Shown here: positions 17,164 through 26,777 of the stretch, piece by piece
How the letters are laid out: every line of letters starts with the position of its first letter
Position numbering within the stretch: the stretch's first letter is position 1
Source of the DNA: Nocardia aurantia
GTDB taxonomy: Bacteria; Actinomycetota; Actinomycetes; Mycobacteriales; Mycobacteriaceae
DNA length: 64,000 nt
Assembly (NCBI RefSeq): GCF_009604425.1
Contig: NZ_WEGI01000011.1
Span: 186,001-250,000 of the forward strand
Direction: 5' to 3'
The notes under the pieces: model-generated
What the model saw: only the letters and a program-made list of their open reading frames with translations
Databases searched by the model: none
Told to the model about the DNA's origin: nothing
Position numbers and translations under genes: made by a program

Positions 17164-19287
17164 TCAGTTCAGGGCCGGGACCGGTTCTCGTTCCGGGTCC
17201 GGGTCCCGGCGGCGGGAGAGGGGGCTGGGCCACCAGATTCGGTCGCCGAGGTCGAGGTTGAGGGCTGTGACGAGGATCGAGCGGACTATCAGGGTGTCCA
17301 GGAGGACGCCGATCATGATGACCAGGCCTACTTCGGCGAAGGCGACCATCGGCATGGTGGCGAAGACCGCGAAGGTGCCTGCGAGGACCAGGCCGGCGGA
17401 GGTGATCACGCCGCCGGTGGCGGAGAGGCCGGTGCGGGCGCCGCGGCGGGTGCCGTGGGTCTTGGCTTCTTCATGGACTCTCGACATCAGGAAGATGTTG
17501 TAGTCGATGCCCAGGGCTACCAGGAAGACGAAGGCCAGCAAGGGGAGTGCGGGGTCGGCGCCGTGGAAGCCGGCGGCGTGGAACACCAGGGTGCTCAGGC
17601 CGAGGGCGGCGAAGAAGGACAGGACCACCGTCAGGGTGAGCAGGACGGGGGCCAGGAGGGAGCGCAGGAGCAGCATCAGGATGGCCATCACCACGAGCAG
17701 GACCAGCGGGACCACTACTCGGTTGTCGTGTGACGAGGCTCGTTCGATATCGGTCCGGATCGCGGTGTCGCCACCGACTTTCGCGTCGGCGCCCTCGATG
17801 GTGTGGAGGGTGGTGCGTAGGCGGTCGATGGTGGCGCCGGCGGCGGGGCTGTCGGGGGCGTCGGTGAGGGTGGCCTGGATCTGCATCAGGTCGCCGCTGG
17901 TGTGGGCCGCCGAGGGGGCGGTGACGCCGGGGGTGGCGGCTATGGCGGACGAGACCTCTTGTAGTCTGGCCGTTTTCGCTATCACGATTACCGGGGAGCC
18001 GGTGCCCAGGTCGAAATGTCTTGCCAGGGCTTCGTTTCCGCGGACGGCGTCGGTGGTTTTGGTGAACGCGTCCTGGTTGGCGATGCCGGTGTTGTGCAGG
18101 CCGGTGACGCCGAAGGACAGGGCCAGCAGGGCCGCGCCGGTGCCGATCCAGACCGCGCGGGGGCGGCCGGCGATGAAGTCGCCCATGCGGGACCAGATTC
18201 CGGTGGCGGTGTGGTCCGCGGTGCCGAAGTTCGGGTGGCGGGGCCAGAAGATCCAGCGGCCGGGGATCACCATGAGGGCGGGCAGCAGGGTCAGCATCGC
18301 CAGGAGGGCCACGGCTACGCCGATCGCGCAGACCGGGCCGACGCCCTTGGTCGAATTCAGTTCTGCCACAAGGAGAACCAGCATCGCGATGATCACCGTG
18401 GTGCCGCTGGCGAGGATCGCGGGGCCGGCTCGGTGCAGGGCCACCGCCATGGCCTCGTGTTTGTCCTCGTGGCGGCGGAGTTCCTCGCGGTAGCGGGCTA
18501 TCAGCAGGAGGGCGTAGTCGGTTCCGGCGCCGAAGACCAGGATGGTGAGGATGCCGGCGCTCTGGGCGGTGACGGTGAGGCCCATTCCCGTCGCGCTGTA
18601 GACGGCGCTCATCGCCACCGACAGGGCTCCGCCCGCCGCGATCAGGGGCAGGATCCACAGCATCGGGCCGTAGGTGAGCAGCAGGATGACGATCACCACG
18701 GCGGCGGTCGCGTACAGGAGGGTGCCGTCGATTCCCTTGAAGGCCGCGGAGAATTCGGCCCCGTAGCCGGCGGGGCCGGTGGGGAGCATCGACAAACCGG
18801 GTGGATGGGGGCCGGCGGCGTCCTTCAGTTTGCCTACCGTGGCGCCGATGGTGTCCCAGCCGCCGTGGCCCACCGGGATCGGGACCAGGACCTCCATGGC
18901 CTGGCCGTCCTTCGAGGGGACCGGGCCCACTATCGAGGCGGCGGCCACGCCGGGGACCTGGGCGAAGCGGGCCGTGTCGGCGGCGGCCACCGCGCGGTCG
19001 GTGTCGGTGAGGCCGGCGGCGCGTTCGTAGACGAAGACGACCGGGACCTCGTCGGCGCCGCCGAAGCGCTGGCCGAGTTGGTACGCCTGGGTGGATTCGG
19101 CTGCGCCGGGCAGCCATTGGATGTTGTCGTTCTTCTCGGCGCCGTTCAGTTTTCCGGCGAAGCCGCCGAGGGCGACGATGGCGATCAGCCACGCGGCCAG
19201 CACGATCCATTTCGTGCGGCGGCCGCCGGGGATGCGTGCCAGGCGGCTCGCCAGGGTGGTCGAATCGGGGGCAGGGGGAGCGGACAT
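17164..19287 (-). CDS. MmpL/RND-family exporter
   Basis: The 707-residue, roughly 12-helix integral membrane protein has the two-fold RND layout: a first helix (WIVLAAWLIAIVALGGF), a large extracytoplasmic loop, a helix bundle, then the repeat. Each half has the Asp-Tyr pair of the proton relay (GAGTDYALLLIARYREEL and ALGIDYNIFLMSRVHEE), as in MmpL3. Length and sequence are nearer the short ActII-3/YdfJ-like MMPL transporters than the 900-residue mycobacterial MmpLs. The start ATG has GGAG upstream. It stands alone, so the lipid or drug substrate cannot be inferred. The last residues (RRRDPDPEREPVPALN) form a short charged tail. Confidence 0.88.
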   Translation of the reverse strand: MSAPPAPDSTTLASRLARIPGGRRTKWIVLAAWLIAIVALGGFAGKLNGAEKNDNIQWLPGAAESTQAYQLGQRFGGADEVPVVFVYERAAGLTDTDRAVAAADTARFAQVPGVAAASIVGPVPSKDGQAMEVLVPIPVGHGGWDTIGATVGKLKDAAGPHPPGLSMLPTGPAGYGAEFSAAFKGIDGTLLYATAAVVIVILLLTYGPMLWILPLIAAGGALSVAMSAVYSATGMGLTVTAQSAGILTILVFGAGTDYALLLIARYREELRRHEDKHEAMAVALHRAGPAILASGTTVIIAMLVLLVAELNSTKGVGPVCAIGVAVALLAMLTLLPALMVIPGRWIFWPRHPNFGTADHTATGIWSRMGDFIAGRPRAVWIGTGAALLALSFGVTGLHNTGIANQDAFTKTTDAVRGNEALARHFDLGTGSPVIVIAKTARLQEVSSAIAATPGVTAPSAAHTSGDLMQIQATLTDAPDSPAAGATIDRLRTTLHTIEGADAKVGGDTAIRTDIERASSHDNRVVVPLVLLVVMAILMLLLRSLLAPVLLTLTVVLSFFAALGLSTLVFHAAGFHGADPALPLLAFVFLVALGIDYNIFLMSRVHEEAKTHGTRRGARTGLSATGGVITSAGLVLAGTFAVFATMPMVAFAEVGLVIMIGVLLDTLIVRSILVTALNLDLGDRIWWPSPLSRRRDPDPEREPVPALN

Positions 19288-19466
19288 GAGGTCTCCGTCG
19301 CAGGCAGCGTCCGATGAGGTCGGCTCGATCGTAGGATCGGCGGCGCTGCGGGCGGCACCCTGAAATCGGGAATCCGGGTGAACCCCTACCTACCCTGAAA
19401 CACCCCTGGTGCCAATGAGATTCGAGTGATCATCCCAGGAGTTCGGCAACCCGGGGGCGATCGGAA

Positions 19467-20510
19467 TCAGTCGGTGACGTAGCCGTTGAGGGTGCGGCGC
19501 AGATCTTCCAGGATCGCGCGGGCGGCGGTGATGCCGGAGCCGTGCCAGATGGTGTCGTCGACGGCGAATTCGCGGCGGTCGGCGACGGCGCCGAGCTTCT
19601 TCCAATCCTTGCTGTGCATAACGGATTCGGCGTGTTCGCGGCCGGGGGTGCCGTCGAACATCAGGTAGATGAGGTCGCCTTCGACCTTCGCGCGTTCGGT
19701 GTCGGTGCCGAGGGCGGTGACCGAAAAGGAGTGTCCGCGTTGCGCGACGGGGCGCTGCACGCCGGTGTCGGTGAGGACGGCGGCGGCGAACGTGTCGTCA
19801 CCCTGGACCTGAATGTCCTTGTCGGTGAAGCGAATCACCGAGGCCTGCGAGAAGTTGGCGGCGATCGCGTAGCCGGTTTCGCGGGCGGTGGTGCGGTAGT
19901 CGTCGAGGGCCTTCGCGCCGGCCGCGCCGCGGCCCAGGGCCGTCGCGTATGCGGTGAAGCGGTCCTGCCAGTCGGCGCCGGGGTCGACCAGGACGGTGGG
20001 CGCGACGGCTTGCAGGGCGGACCGGTCGCCGTCGCCTGTGCTGCCGAGGATCAGGTCGGGGTGCAGGTCGGCGATCTTCGCGGGGTCGGGGCTGCCGACC
20101 GTGCCCACGCCGGGGGCCTTGGCCAGGCCCGTGCCGAGGTAGGCCGGTTGCGGGGACGGGCCGGAGAGGGTGGCCGCGCCGGCCACTCGTTCCCACAGGC
20201 CCAGCGCGCAGACCGCGTCCAGGGCGGCGGTGTCCAGGACCACGATGCGCTGCGGGTCGGCGCCCGGTTTGTCGGGGGCGGTGGGCAGTGGGCAGGCCTG
20301 GCGGGTGTCGCGCTCGATACCCACCACGGCCGCGCCGGCGACATTGGTGGTAGTGCGGACGATCGAACTCTCGGCGTCGGTGGTACCGCCGGCGCAACCG
20401 GCCAGCACTCCCGAGACCAGCACCGCGAGGGCCGCGCCGGCGGTGGCCCCGCGGCGGGTGCTGTTGCGCGCTCGAGTGTTTCGGGTGTGGTCGACCTCGA
20501 TCACCGGCAT
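19467..20510 (-). CDS. fecB: FecB-like siderophore-binding lipoprotein
   Basis: This is a periplasmic binding protein of class III (FecB/FhuD fold). A signal peptide ends in the lipobox VLAGC. The binding domain reads RIVVLDTAALDAVCALGLW ... AKIADLHPDLILGS ... PTVLVDPG ... DLIYLMFDGTPGREHAE, the classic order for iron-siderophore binding proteins. It is divergent from ctaD, as Rv3044 (fecB) is in M. tuberculosis. ATG 20510 gives a normal signal peptide but has no clear ribosome-binding site; an in-frame TTG twelve codons upstream is the alternative. No permease or ATPase accompanies it. Confidence 0.83.
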   Translation of the reverse strand: MPVIEVDHTRNTRARNSTRRGATAGAALAVLVSGVLAGCAGGTTDAESSIVRTTTNVAGAAVVGIERDTRQACPLPTAPDKPGADPQRIVVLDTAALDAVCALGLWERVAGAATLSGPSPQPAYLGTGLAKAPGVGTVGSPDPAKIADLHPDLILGSTGDGDRSALQAVAPTVLVDPGADWQDRFTAYATALGRGAAGAKALDDYRTTARETGYAIAANFSQASVIRFTDKDIQVQGDDTFAAAVLTDTGVQRPVAQRGHSFSVTALGTDTERAKVEGDLIYLMFDGTPGREHAESVMHSKDWKKLGAVADRREFAVDDTIWHGSGITAARAILEDLRRTLNGYVTD

Positions 20511-20633
20511 GCGGGGGAGGGTACACGCGGACCCGGTGACACCCAATTACGACACAGAGTAGGACCCGGCGGGAGGCTTGCGGCAGCACGGTTTACGATC
20601 TGTCGTAGCGCAAGCCGACCGTCAGGAGGATCA

Positions 20634-22370
20634 GTGACTGCTGTAGAGCCTCAGCCAGTCCCCACGTTGGAAGCGACTCGGCCGTATCCGCAGCGTCTGG
20701 GTCCGAAGGGTTCGTTCATCTACAAGTGCGTCACCACGACCGATCCCAAGGTCCTCGGTGTGATGTACCTGGTGACGGCGATGTCCTTCTTCATGATCGG
20801 CGGCCTGATGGCGCTGCTCATGCGCGCCGAACTCGCCCGCCCGGGCTTGCAGTTCCTGTCGCCGGAGCAGTTCAACCAGCTGTTCACCATGCACGGCACG
20901 ATCATGCTGCTCTTCTACGCGACCGCGATCGTGTTCGGCTTCGCCAACATCGTGCTGCCGCTGCAGATCGGCGCCCCCGACGTGGCGTTCCCGCGCTTGA
21001 ACGCCTTCAGCTACTGGCTGTACCTGTTCGGCGCCACCATGGCGACCGCGGGTTTCATCACCCCCGGCGGCGCCGCGGACTTCGGCTGGACCGCGTACAC
21101 CCCGCTCTCGGACATCGTGCACTCGCCCGGGGTCGGCGGTGACCTGTGGATCCTGGGCCTGGCCGTCTCCGGTCTGGGCACCATCCTCGGCGGCGTGAAC
21201 ATGCTCACCACCGTGGTCTGCCTCCGCTGCCCGGGTATGACGCTGTTCCGGATGCCGATCTTCACCTGGAACATCGCCGTGACCAGCGTGCTCGTGCTGC
21301 TGGCCTTCCCGCTGCTGACCGCCGCGCTGATGGCGCTGGCCTACGACCGGCACCTGGGCGGCCACATCTACGATCCGGCGACCGGCGGCACGCTGCTGTA
21401 CCAGCATCTGTTCTGGTACTTCGGCCACCCCGAGGTGTACATCATCGCGCTGCCGTTCTTCGGCATCGTGTCGGAGGTCTTCCCGGTCTTCAGCCGCAAG
21501 CCGATCTTCGGCTACACCACGCTGGTGTACGCGACACTGGGCATCGCGGCGCTGTCGATCGCGGTGTGGGCGCACCACATGTACGCGACCGGCGCGGTGC
21601 TGCTGCCGTACTTCTCCTTCATGACGTTCCTCATCGCGGTCCCGACCGGCGTGAAGTTCTTCAACTGGATCGGCACGATGTGGCGAGGTCAGCTGACCTT
21701 CGAGACACCGATGCTGTTCTCGGTCGGCTTCCTCGTGACCTTCCTCTTCGGTGGTCTGTCCGGCGTCATCCTGGCGAGCCCGCCGCTGGACTTCCACGTG
21801 TCCGACACCTACTTCGTGGTCGCGCACTTCCACTACGTGCTCTTCGGCACGATCGTGTTCGCCACCTTCGCGGGCATCTACTTCTGGTTCCCGAAGATGA
21901 CCGGCCGCATGATGGACGAGCGCCTGGGCAAGTGGCATTTCTGGGCGACGATGGTCGGCTTCCACACCACCTTCCTGGTGCAGCACTGGCTGGGCGCGCA
22001 GGGTATGCCGCGCCGGTACGCCGACTACCTGCCGACCGACGGTTTCACCACGCTGAACACCATCTCCACGATCGGCGCGTTCGTGCTGGGCGCCTCGACC
22101 CTGCCGTTCATCTGGAACGTGTTCAAGAGCTACCGGTACGGTGAGGTCGTGACGGTCGACGATCCGTGGGGTTACGGCAACTCGCTGGAGTGGGCCACCA
22201 CCTGCCCGCCGCCGCGGCACAACTTCTACGAGCTGCCGCGGATCCGGTCCGAGCGTCCGGCGTTCGAGTTGCACTACCCGCACATGGTGGAGCGGATGCG
22301 CGCCGAGGCCCATGTGGGCTGGGGCAGCAAGTCGCATCAGCTGCACGAGTCGGAGAAGGTGCTGAGCTAG
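20634..22370 (+). CDS. ctaD: Cytochrome c oxidase subunit I (aa3 type)
   Basis: The catalytic subunit of the terminal oxidase has 578 residues and 12 transmembrane helices. Heme and copper ligands are in place: LFTMHGTIM (heme a His), FWYFGHPEVYI (CuB His and the cross-linked Tyr), VWAHHMYATG (two CuB His) and VAHFHYVLFG (heme a3/a His pair). The GTG start has AGGAGG six bases upstream; the frame runs open far upstream only as a shadow of fecB. Subunits II and III are encoded elsewhere, as is usual in mycolic actinomycetes. A hairpin terminator follows the stop. Confidence 0.97.
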   Translation: MTAVEPQPVPTLEATRPYPQRLGPKGSFIYKCVTTTDPKVLGVMYLVTAMSFFMIGGLMALLMRAELARPGLQFLSPEQFNQLFTMHGTIMLLFYATAIVFGFANIVLPLQIGAPDVAFPRLNAFSYWLYLFGATMATAGFITPGGAADFGWTAYTPLSDIVHSPGVGGDLWILGLAVSGLGTILGGVNMLTTVVCLRCPGMTLFRMPIFTWNIAVTSVLVLLAFPLLTAALMALAYDRHLGGHIYDPATGGTLLYQHLFWYFGHPEVYIIALPFFGIVSEVFPVFSRKPIFGYTTLVYATLGIAALSIAVWAHHMYATGAVLLPYFSFMTFLIAVPTGVKFFNWIGTMWRGQLTFETPMLFSVGFLVTFLFGGLSGVILASPPLDFHVSDTYFVVAHFHYVLFGTIVFATFAGIYFWFPKMTGRMMDERLGKWHFWATMVGFHTTFLVQHWLGAQGMPRRYADYLPTDGFTTLNTISTIGAFVLGASTLPFIWNVFKSYRYGEVVTVDDPWGYGNSLEWATTCPPPRHNFYELPRIRSERPAFELHYPHMVERMRAEAHVGWGSKSHQLHESEKVLS

Positions 22371-22386
22371 CACCCGCAAGGCCCTC

Positions 22387-22422
22387 GCGGCGGTCGTCTT
22401 CGGACGGCCGCCGCGCTGTTTT
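22387..22422 (+). terminator. Rho-independent terminator after ctaD
   Basis: GCGGCGGTCGTC, a TTCG loop and GACGGCCGCCGC form a 12-bp stem with one mismatch, followed by GCTGTTTT. It separates ctaD from serB, so the two are probably transcribed independently. Confidence 0.75.
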
Positions 22423-22549
22423 ACGGACCGGTCGTCCGTCCGTCTCGAGGCGCTGCCCGGTGACCCGGTGCGGTCGCGCGGCTGACAGAATGACCGGGCC
22501 GACGTGCCCCCGCGCGCGGGGCGAGTTCGCGAGAAACGGAGTTCCAGAC

Positions 22550-23776
22550 TTGGCCGAGCCCGAGACGACCGTGCTGGTCACCGTCACCGGCCCCGACAAG
22601 CCGGGTGTGACGTCGGTACTGCTGGCGGCGCTGTCGCGGCACGGAGTCGATCTGCTGGACGTCGAGCAGGTCGTGATCCGCGGCCGCCTCACCCTCGGCG
22701 TGCTGGTGACCTCGCCCGCCGACCCGGAGGATCTGCAGGATCAGCTCGAGGACGCCATGGCGACCGTCGGCATGGAGGTCGCGGTCGAGATCGGCGCGAA
22801 TTCCGTCGCCGGCGCCCGGTTGTCGACCCATGCGGTGGTGGTGCTGGGCAGTCCGGTCACCGCGAAGGCGTTCAGTTCGATCGCCCGCGAGCTGGCGGGA
22901 CAGGGCGTGAACATCGACGCGATCCGCGGGATCGCCGACTATCCGGTCACCGGCCTGGAACTGATGATCACCGTGCCGTCCGGCAGTCCGGAGGCCGAGA
23001 CCCGGTTGCGCACCGGGCTGGCCGAGGTGGCCGCGCGGCGCAACGTCGACGTGGCGGTCGAGCGCGCGGGACTGGCCCGGCGGGCCAAGCGGCTGATCGT
23101 GTTCGACGTGGACTCCACCCTGATCCAGGGTGAGGTGATCGAGATGCTGGCGGCGCACGCCGGGGTCGAGGACGAGGTACGCCGGGTCACCGAGGCCGCG
23201 ATGCGCGGGGAACTGGATTTCGCCGAATCGCTGCGGCAGCGGGTGGCTACGCTGGCCGGGCTGGACGCCACGGTCATCGACGAGGTCGCCGACACGATCG
23301 AGCTGACCCCGGGGGCCCGCACCACGATCCGGACGCTGCGCCGGCTCGGTTTCCGGTGCGGGGTCGTCTCCGGCGGCTTCCGCCAGGTGATCGAGCCGCT
23401 CGCGCACGAACTGGAGCTGGATTTCGTGCAGGCCAACACCCTCGAGGTGGTGGACGGCAAGCTGACCGGCAAGGTGATCGGCGAGATCGTCGACCGGCCC
23501 GGGAAGGCGGTCGCGCTGCGCCGGTTCGCCGCCGACGCGGGGGTGCCGATGGAACAGACCGTCGCGGTCGGCGACGGCGCCAACGACATCGACATGCTCA
23601 ACGCCGCGGGCCTCGGCATCGCCTTCAACGCCAAGCCCGCGCTGCGCGAGGTCGCCGACGCGGCGCTGTCGCACCCGTTCCTGGACGCCGTGCTGTTCAT
23701 CCTCGGCGTGACCCGCGAAGAGGTGGAGGCGGCCGACGCCCGCGACGGCCTGCTGCGCCGGGTGCCGCTGCGCTGA
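22550..23776 (+). CDS. serB: Phosphoserine phosphatase with two ACT domains
   Basis: This enzyme catalyses the last step of L-serine synthesis from 3-phosphoserine. At 408 residues it matches M. tuberculosis SerB2 almost exactly. Two N-terminal ACT domains (starting VLVTVTGPDKPGVT and THAVVVLGSPVTAKAF) sense amino acids. The HAD phosphatase core follows, with FDVDSTLIQ (nucleophile Asp186, Asp188), SGGF and GDGANDIDML. The start is a TTG with GGAG eight bases upstream, supported by the fit to family length. The stop overlaps the next start (TGATG), so the PTH2-like gene is coupled to it. Confidence 0.95.
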   Translation: MAEPETTVLVTVTGPDKPGVTSVLLAALSRHGVDLLDVEQVVIRGRLTLGVLVTSPADPEDLQDQLEDAMATVGMEVAVEIGANSVAGARLSTHAVVVLGSPVTAKAFSSIARELAGQGVNIDAIRGIADYPVTGLELMITVPSGSPEAETRLRTGLAEVAARRNVDVAVERAGLARRAKRLIVFDVDSTLIQGEVIEMLAAHAGVEDEVRRVTEAAMRGELDFAESLRQRVATLAGLDATVIDEVADTIELTPGARTTIRTLRRLGFRCGVVSGGFRQVIEPLAHELELDFVQANTLEVVDGKLTGKVIGEIVDRPGKAVALRRFAADAGVPMEQTVAVGDGANDIDMLNAAGLGIAFNAKPALREVADAALSHPFLDAVLFILGVTREEVEAADARDGLLRRVPLR

Positions 23777-25023
23777 TGGGCTCATCGGAATCCGACACCC
23801 GTCACGCCGCGTCGCCCGGCGGATCACCGGCGGACCCGGCGCACGGGGCGCCGTCCCGCCGCTGCGCCGAAGCCGCGTCGTCGGCCGACGGTGTGGTGCG
23901 ACCGGGTGCGTCCGCCGCTTCGGTCACCGCAACCGAAGACGTTGAGGTGCAGGGCATTTCGACTGTGCTCGAGCCCGTCGCCGCGCGGGACGCTGTGACG
24001 GAGGACGCCTCGACCGAAAATGCCGTGGCGGAGGAGGTTCCGGCCACCCCGGCGGTCGCCGCAACCGGAGATGTTGCGATGGAGGTGGTTTCGGACGCTC
24101 CGGCTGGGCCGACTTCCTCGGCCGGAGGTGCCGAGCCCGAGAGTGCGTCGGGTGGAAATGCGGTGCCGGCGACCACCGATGTCGTCCCGGGTGCGGGGCC
24201 GGCGGGCAGGGTGTCCCTCGGCGTGGCCGCCGACGAACGGGCGGAATTCGCCGTCCGGCACGCCGAACTCGCGACCGGTTACGGCGGCGGTGGCGATCCC
24301 GACGATCCCGCACTCGTGCAGGCCATGCAGATGGTCTTGTACATGCCCAAGAACGGTGACGTGCCGGTGCGCAGCGCGTTGCTCGCCGCCGCCGCGTCGG
24401 CCGCGGTCGCGCTGTGCCTGGATCCTCGGGTCGGTCCCGGTGGGGAATGGGAGCAGCGGTATCTGACCTGGAAGCGGTCCCGGATTCGCAAGGTGGCCCG
24501 GCGTGCGCGAGGGGCGCAGTGGACGGCCGCCGGGGAGGCCGACGGGGTGACCGTGGAGACGGACGGCGCGCGGGCGCGGGCGCTGGTTCCCGGGCCTGTC
24601 GGCGCCATCGATCCGCGAATCCGCCGGTTGCAGATCGGCGGCACCGAACTGGAATCCGACCAGCCGGGTCCGCCGGATCCGGCGCTGCCCGTGCTGTGGG
24701 TGAACGCGGATCTGGGGATGACGGTCGGAAAGGCCGCCGCACAGGTGGGGCACGCGAGTATGTTGCTCGCGGGGGCGCTCCCGGTGGACGAGGCGTTCGC
24801 CTGGTCCCGGCGTGGCTTCCGGTGCTCGGTGCGTGACGCCGCCGGCGAACACTGGGCGGCCCTGTGCGATCGGGTGCCCGAAGGCACCGCCGTCGCGGTC
24901 CGCGACGCCGGGTTCACCGAGGTCGCACCCGGTTCCATGACGGTGATCGCGGTACCGGCCGCGCACCCGCTCGAAGTACCCGACAGTGACACGACATCCA
25001 TTCCGCCCGAGAGTCACCGATGA
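23776..25023 (+). CDS. PTH2-like peptidyl-tRNA hydrolase with long disordered N-terminus
   Basis: The C-terminal 120 residues look like a PTH2 domain (VLWVNADLGMTVGKAAAQVG then ASMLLAGAL, later VRDAGFTEVAPGSMTVIAV). PTH2 releases peptides from peptidyl-tRNA. A central helical region (VLYMPKNGDVPVRSALLAA ... WEQRYLTWKRS) precedes it. The first 145 or so residues are Ala/Ser/Glu/Pro-rich, lack hydrophobic clusters and are presumably disordered; they carry imperfect self-similar stretches. The ATG overlaps the serB stop, and the 3' end overlaps the ABC ATPase gene by 4 bp. Whether the domain is an active hydrolase is uncertain. Confidence 0.7.
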   Translation: MGSSESDTRHAASPGGSPADPAHGAPSRRCAEAASSADGVVRPGASAASVTATEDVEVQGISTVLEPVAARDAVTEDASTENAVAEEVPATPAVAATGDVAMEVVSDAPAGPTSSAGGAEPESASGGNAVPATTDVVPGAGPAGRVSLGVAADERAEFAVRHAELATGYGGGGDPDDPALVQAMQMVLYMPKNGDVPVRSALLAAAASAAVALCLDPRVGPGGEWEQRYLTWKRSRIRKVARRARGAQWTAAGEADGVTVETDGARARALVPGPVGAIDPRIRRLQIGGTELESDQPGPPDPALPVLWVNADLGMTVGKAAAQVGHASMLLAGALPVDEAFAWSRRGFRCSVRDAAGEHWAALCDRVPEGTAVAVRDAGFTEVAPGSMTVIAVPAAHPLEVPDSDTTSIPPESHR

Positions 25024-25910
25024 CACAGACCACGCGAACCGACCGAGTTGACGATGGACCGGACGGGTCGGCAAAGATGTACCCCGTGCCGCAACCGGAT
25101 CCCGATCTACTCATAGATTTCAACGAGGTCACCGTCCGGCGTTCGGGCCACACCCTGGTCGGTCCGGTGACCTGGCAGGTGGAGCTGGACGAACGCTGGG
25201 TTGTGCTGGGCCCCAACGGCGCCGGCAAGACCTCCCTGCTACGCATGGCCGCCGCCGAGATGCACCCCACCTCGGGCGTCGCCATGCTGCTCGGCGAGAA
25301 GCTGGGCCGCGTCGACATCAACGAGCTACGTCCGCGCATCGGTCTCTCGTCGGCCGCGGTGGCCGCGCGGGTGCCGCTGGACGAGAAGGTCAGCGACCTG
25401 GTGGTTTCCGCCGGTTACGCGGTGCTCGGGCGCTGGCGCGAACGCTACGAGGACGTCGACGTCGACCGCGCGGTCGACATGCTGGAAAGCCTGGGCGCCG
25501 AACATCTTTCCGATCGCGCCTACGGCACCCTCTCCGAGGGCGAGCGCAAGCGGGTCCTGATCGCGCGGGCCCTGATGACCGATCCGGAACTGCTGCTGCT
25601 CGACGAGCCCGCCGCCGGCCTCGATCTGGGCGGGCGCGAGGAACTGGTGGAGAAACTCGGCGATCTGGCCGCCGACCCGGACTCGCCCGCCACCGTGCTG
25701 GTCACCCACCACGTCGAGGAGATCCCGCCGGGCTTCACCCACGGCCTGCTGCTCAAGGAGGGCAGCGTCGTCGCGCAGGGCCTGCTCGAGGACGTGCTGA
25801 CCGCGGAGAACCTCAGCGAGGCGTTCCACCAGTCGATCGCCCTCAACCGCATCGACGGCCGGTACTTCGCCCGCCGCTCGCACCGCTTCGGCCGCCACCG
25901 CAGCCGGTAG
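25020..25910 (+). CDS. ABC transporter ATP-binding protein (Rv3041c-like)
   Basis: A single ABC ATPase domain of 296 residues with Walker A GPNGAGKTS, Q-loop region LSSAAVAARVP, signature LSEGERKRV, Walker B LLLLDEPAAGLD and the switch His in VLVTHHVEEIP. It has no fused membrane domain and no permease neighbour, as with the corresponding mycobacterial gene between serB2 and the NUDIX gene. It may therefore serve a distant permease or a non-transport role. ATG 25020 overlaps the previous gene's stop; an alternative start at Met20 would remove a polar leader. Confidence 0.85.
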   Translation: MTQTTRTDRVDDGPDGSAKMYPVPQPDPDLLIDFNEVTVRRSGHTLVGPVTWQVELDERWVVLGPNGAGKTSLLRMAAAEMHPTSGVAMLLGEKLGRVDINELRPRIGLSSAAVAARVPLDEKVSDLVVSAGYAVLGRWRERYEDVDVDRAVDMLESLGAEHLSDRAYGTLSEGERKRVLIARALMTDPELLLLDEPAAGLDLGGREELVEKLGDLAADPDSPATVLVTHHVEEIPPGFTHGLLLKEGSVVAQGLLEDVLTAENLSEAFHQSIALNRIDGRYFARRSHRFGRHRSR

Positions 25911-25952
25911 GGGCCTCCTCGCGCCGGATCGTGCGGCGGTTATGGTGCGAAG

Positions 25953-26768
25953 GTGAGTGAGATCATTGCCGGGGCGGAATCGCCGGCGGCGCCCAAGGAC
26001 GCCTCCACCGTGATTCTGGTCCGGGACGGCGCGTCGGGGCCCGAGGTGTTTCTGCAGCGGCGGGTCGACGGGATGGCGTTCGCCGCCGGGGTGACCGTGT
26101 TTCCGGGCGGCGGGGTGGACGTGTCGGACAGTGTGGCCGATATCGGCTGGGCCGGGCCGGACGCGGCGTGGTGGGGCGAGCGTTTCGGCGTCGGCGAGGA
26201 TCGAGCGCGGGCGCTGGTGTGCGCGGCGGTACGGGAGCTGTTCGAGGAGTGCGGCGTGCTGCTGGCGGGACCGACCGCCGATACCGTCGTGACCGAGGCC
26301 GAGACCCACAGCGCGGTGCGGGAGCAGTTGGTGCGCCGCGAGCTGACGCTCGGCGAATTCCTGTCCCGGGAGCGGCTGGTGCTGCGCGCGGACCTGTTGC
26401 GGCCCTGGGCCAACTGGATCACCCCCGAGATCTCGCCGCGGCGCTACGACACCCACTTCTTCGTGGCGATGCTGCCCGCGGGGCAGCGGGCCGACGGCGC
26501 CACCTCCGAGGCCAGCGAGGTGCGGTGGGCCACGCCCGCGGCCGTCCTGGACAGCTGGCGGGCCGGCGCCGACGAACTGCTCGGGCCGACCTGGACCCAG
26601 TTGCGCACACTCCACGGATTCGCTTCCGCCGCAGACCTTTTCGCCGCCGACCGCGATATCGAAACGGTACTGCCGGTGCTCGAGCGGGGTGGTGATCGGA
26701 TCCGCCTGGTGTTCCCCGACTGCGACGCGTACTACGCCGATCTGCCCGCGGCACACCGGCGCTGGTAG
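25953..26768 (+). CDS. NUDIX hydrolase (Rv3040c-like)
   Basis: A 271-residue NUDIX fold enzyme that would cleave a nucleoside diphosphate-linked substrate, perhaps acyl-CoA or a nucleotide sugar. The expanded Nudix box is visible as GGGVDVSD ... ALVCAAVRELFEECGVLL, with the metal-binding REXXEE equivalents RELFEE intact but a longer spacer than in MutT. The N-terminal strands are TVILVRDG and VFLQRRV. The start is a GTG 42 bp after the ABC gene. The next gene begins 9 bp after the stop, so it is part of the same operon. Confidence 0.83.
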   Translation: MSEIIAGAESPAAPKDASTVILVRDGASGPEVFLQRRVDGMAFAAGVTVFPGGGVDVSDSVADIGWAGPDAAWWGERFGVGEDRARALVCAAVRELFEECGVLLAGPTADTVVTEAETHSAVREQLVRRELTLGEFLSRERLVLRADLLRPWANWITPEISPRRYDTHFFVAMLPAGQRADGATSEASEVRWATPAAVLDSWRAGADELLGPTWTQLRTLHGFASAADLFAADRDIETVLPVLERGGDRIRLVFPDCDAYYADLPAAHRRW

Positions 26769-26777
26769 TAGTAGACC

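Noticed and set aside
20631..22379. Minus-strand open frame opposite ctaD
   Set aside because: It is a high-G+C antisense shadow; the product is His/Arg/Glu-rich low complexity, and ctaD has all heme ligands.
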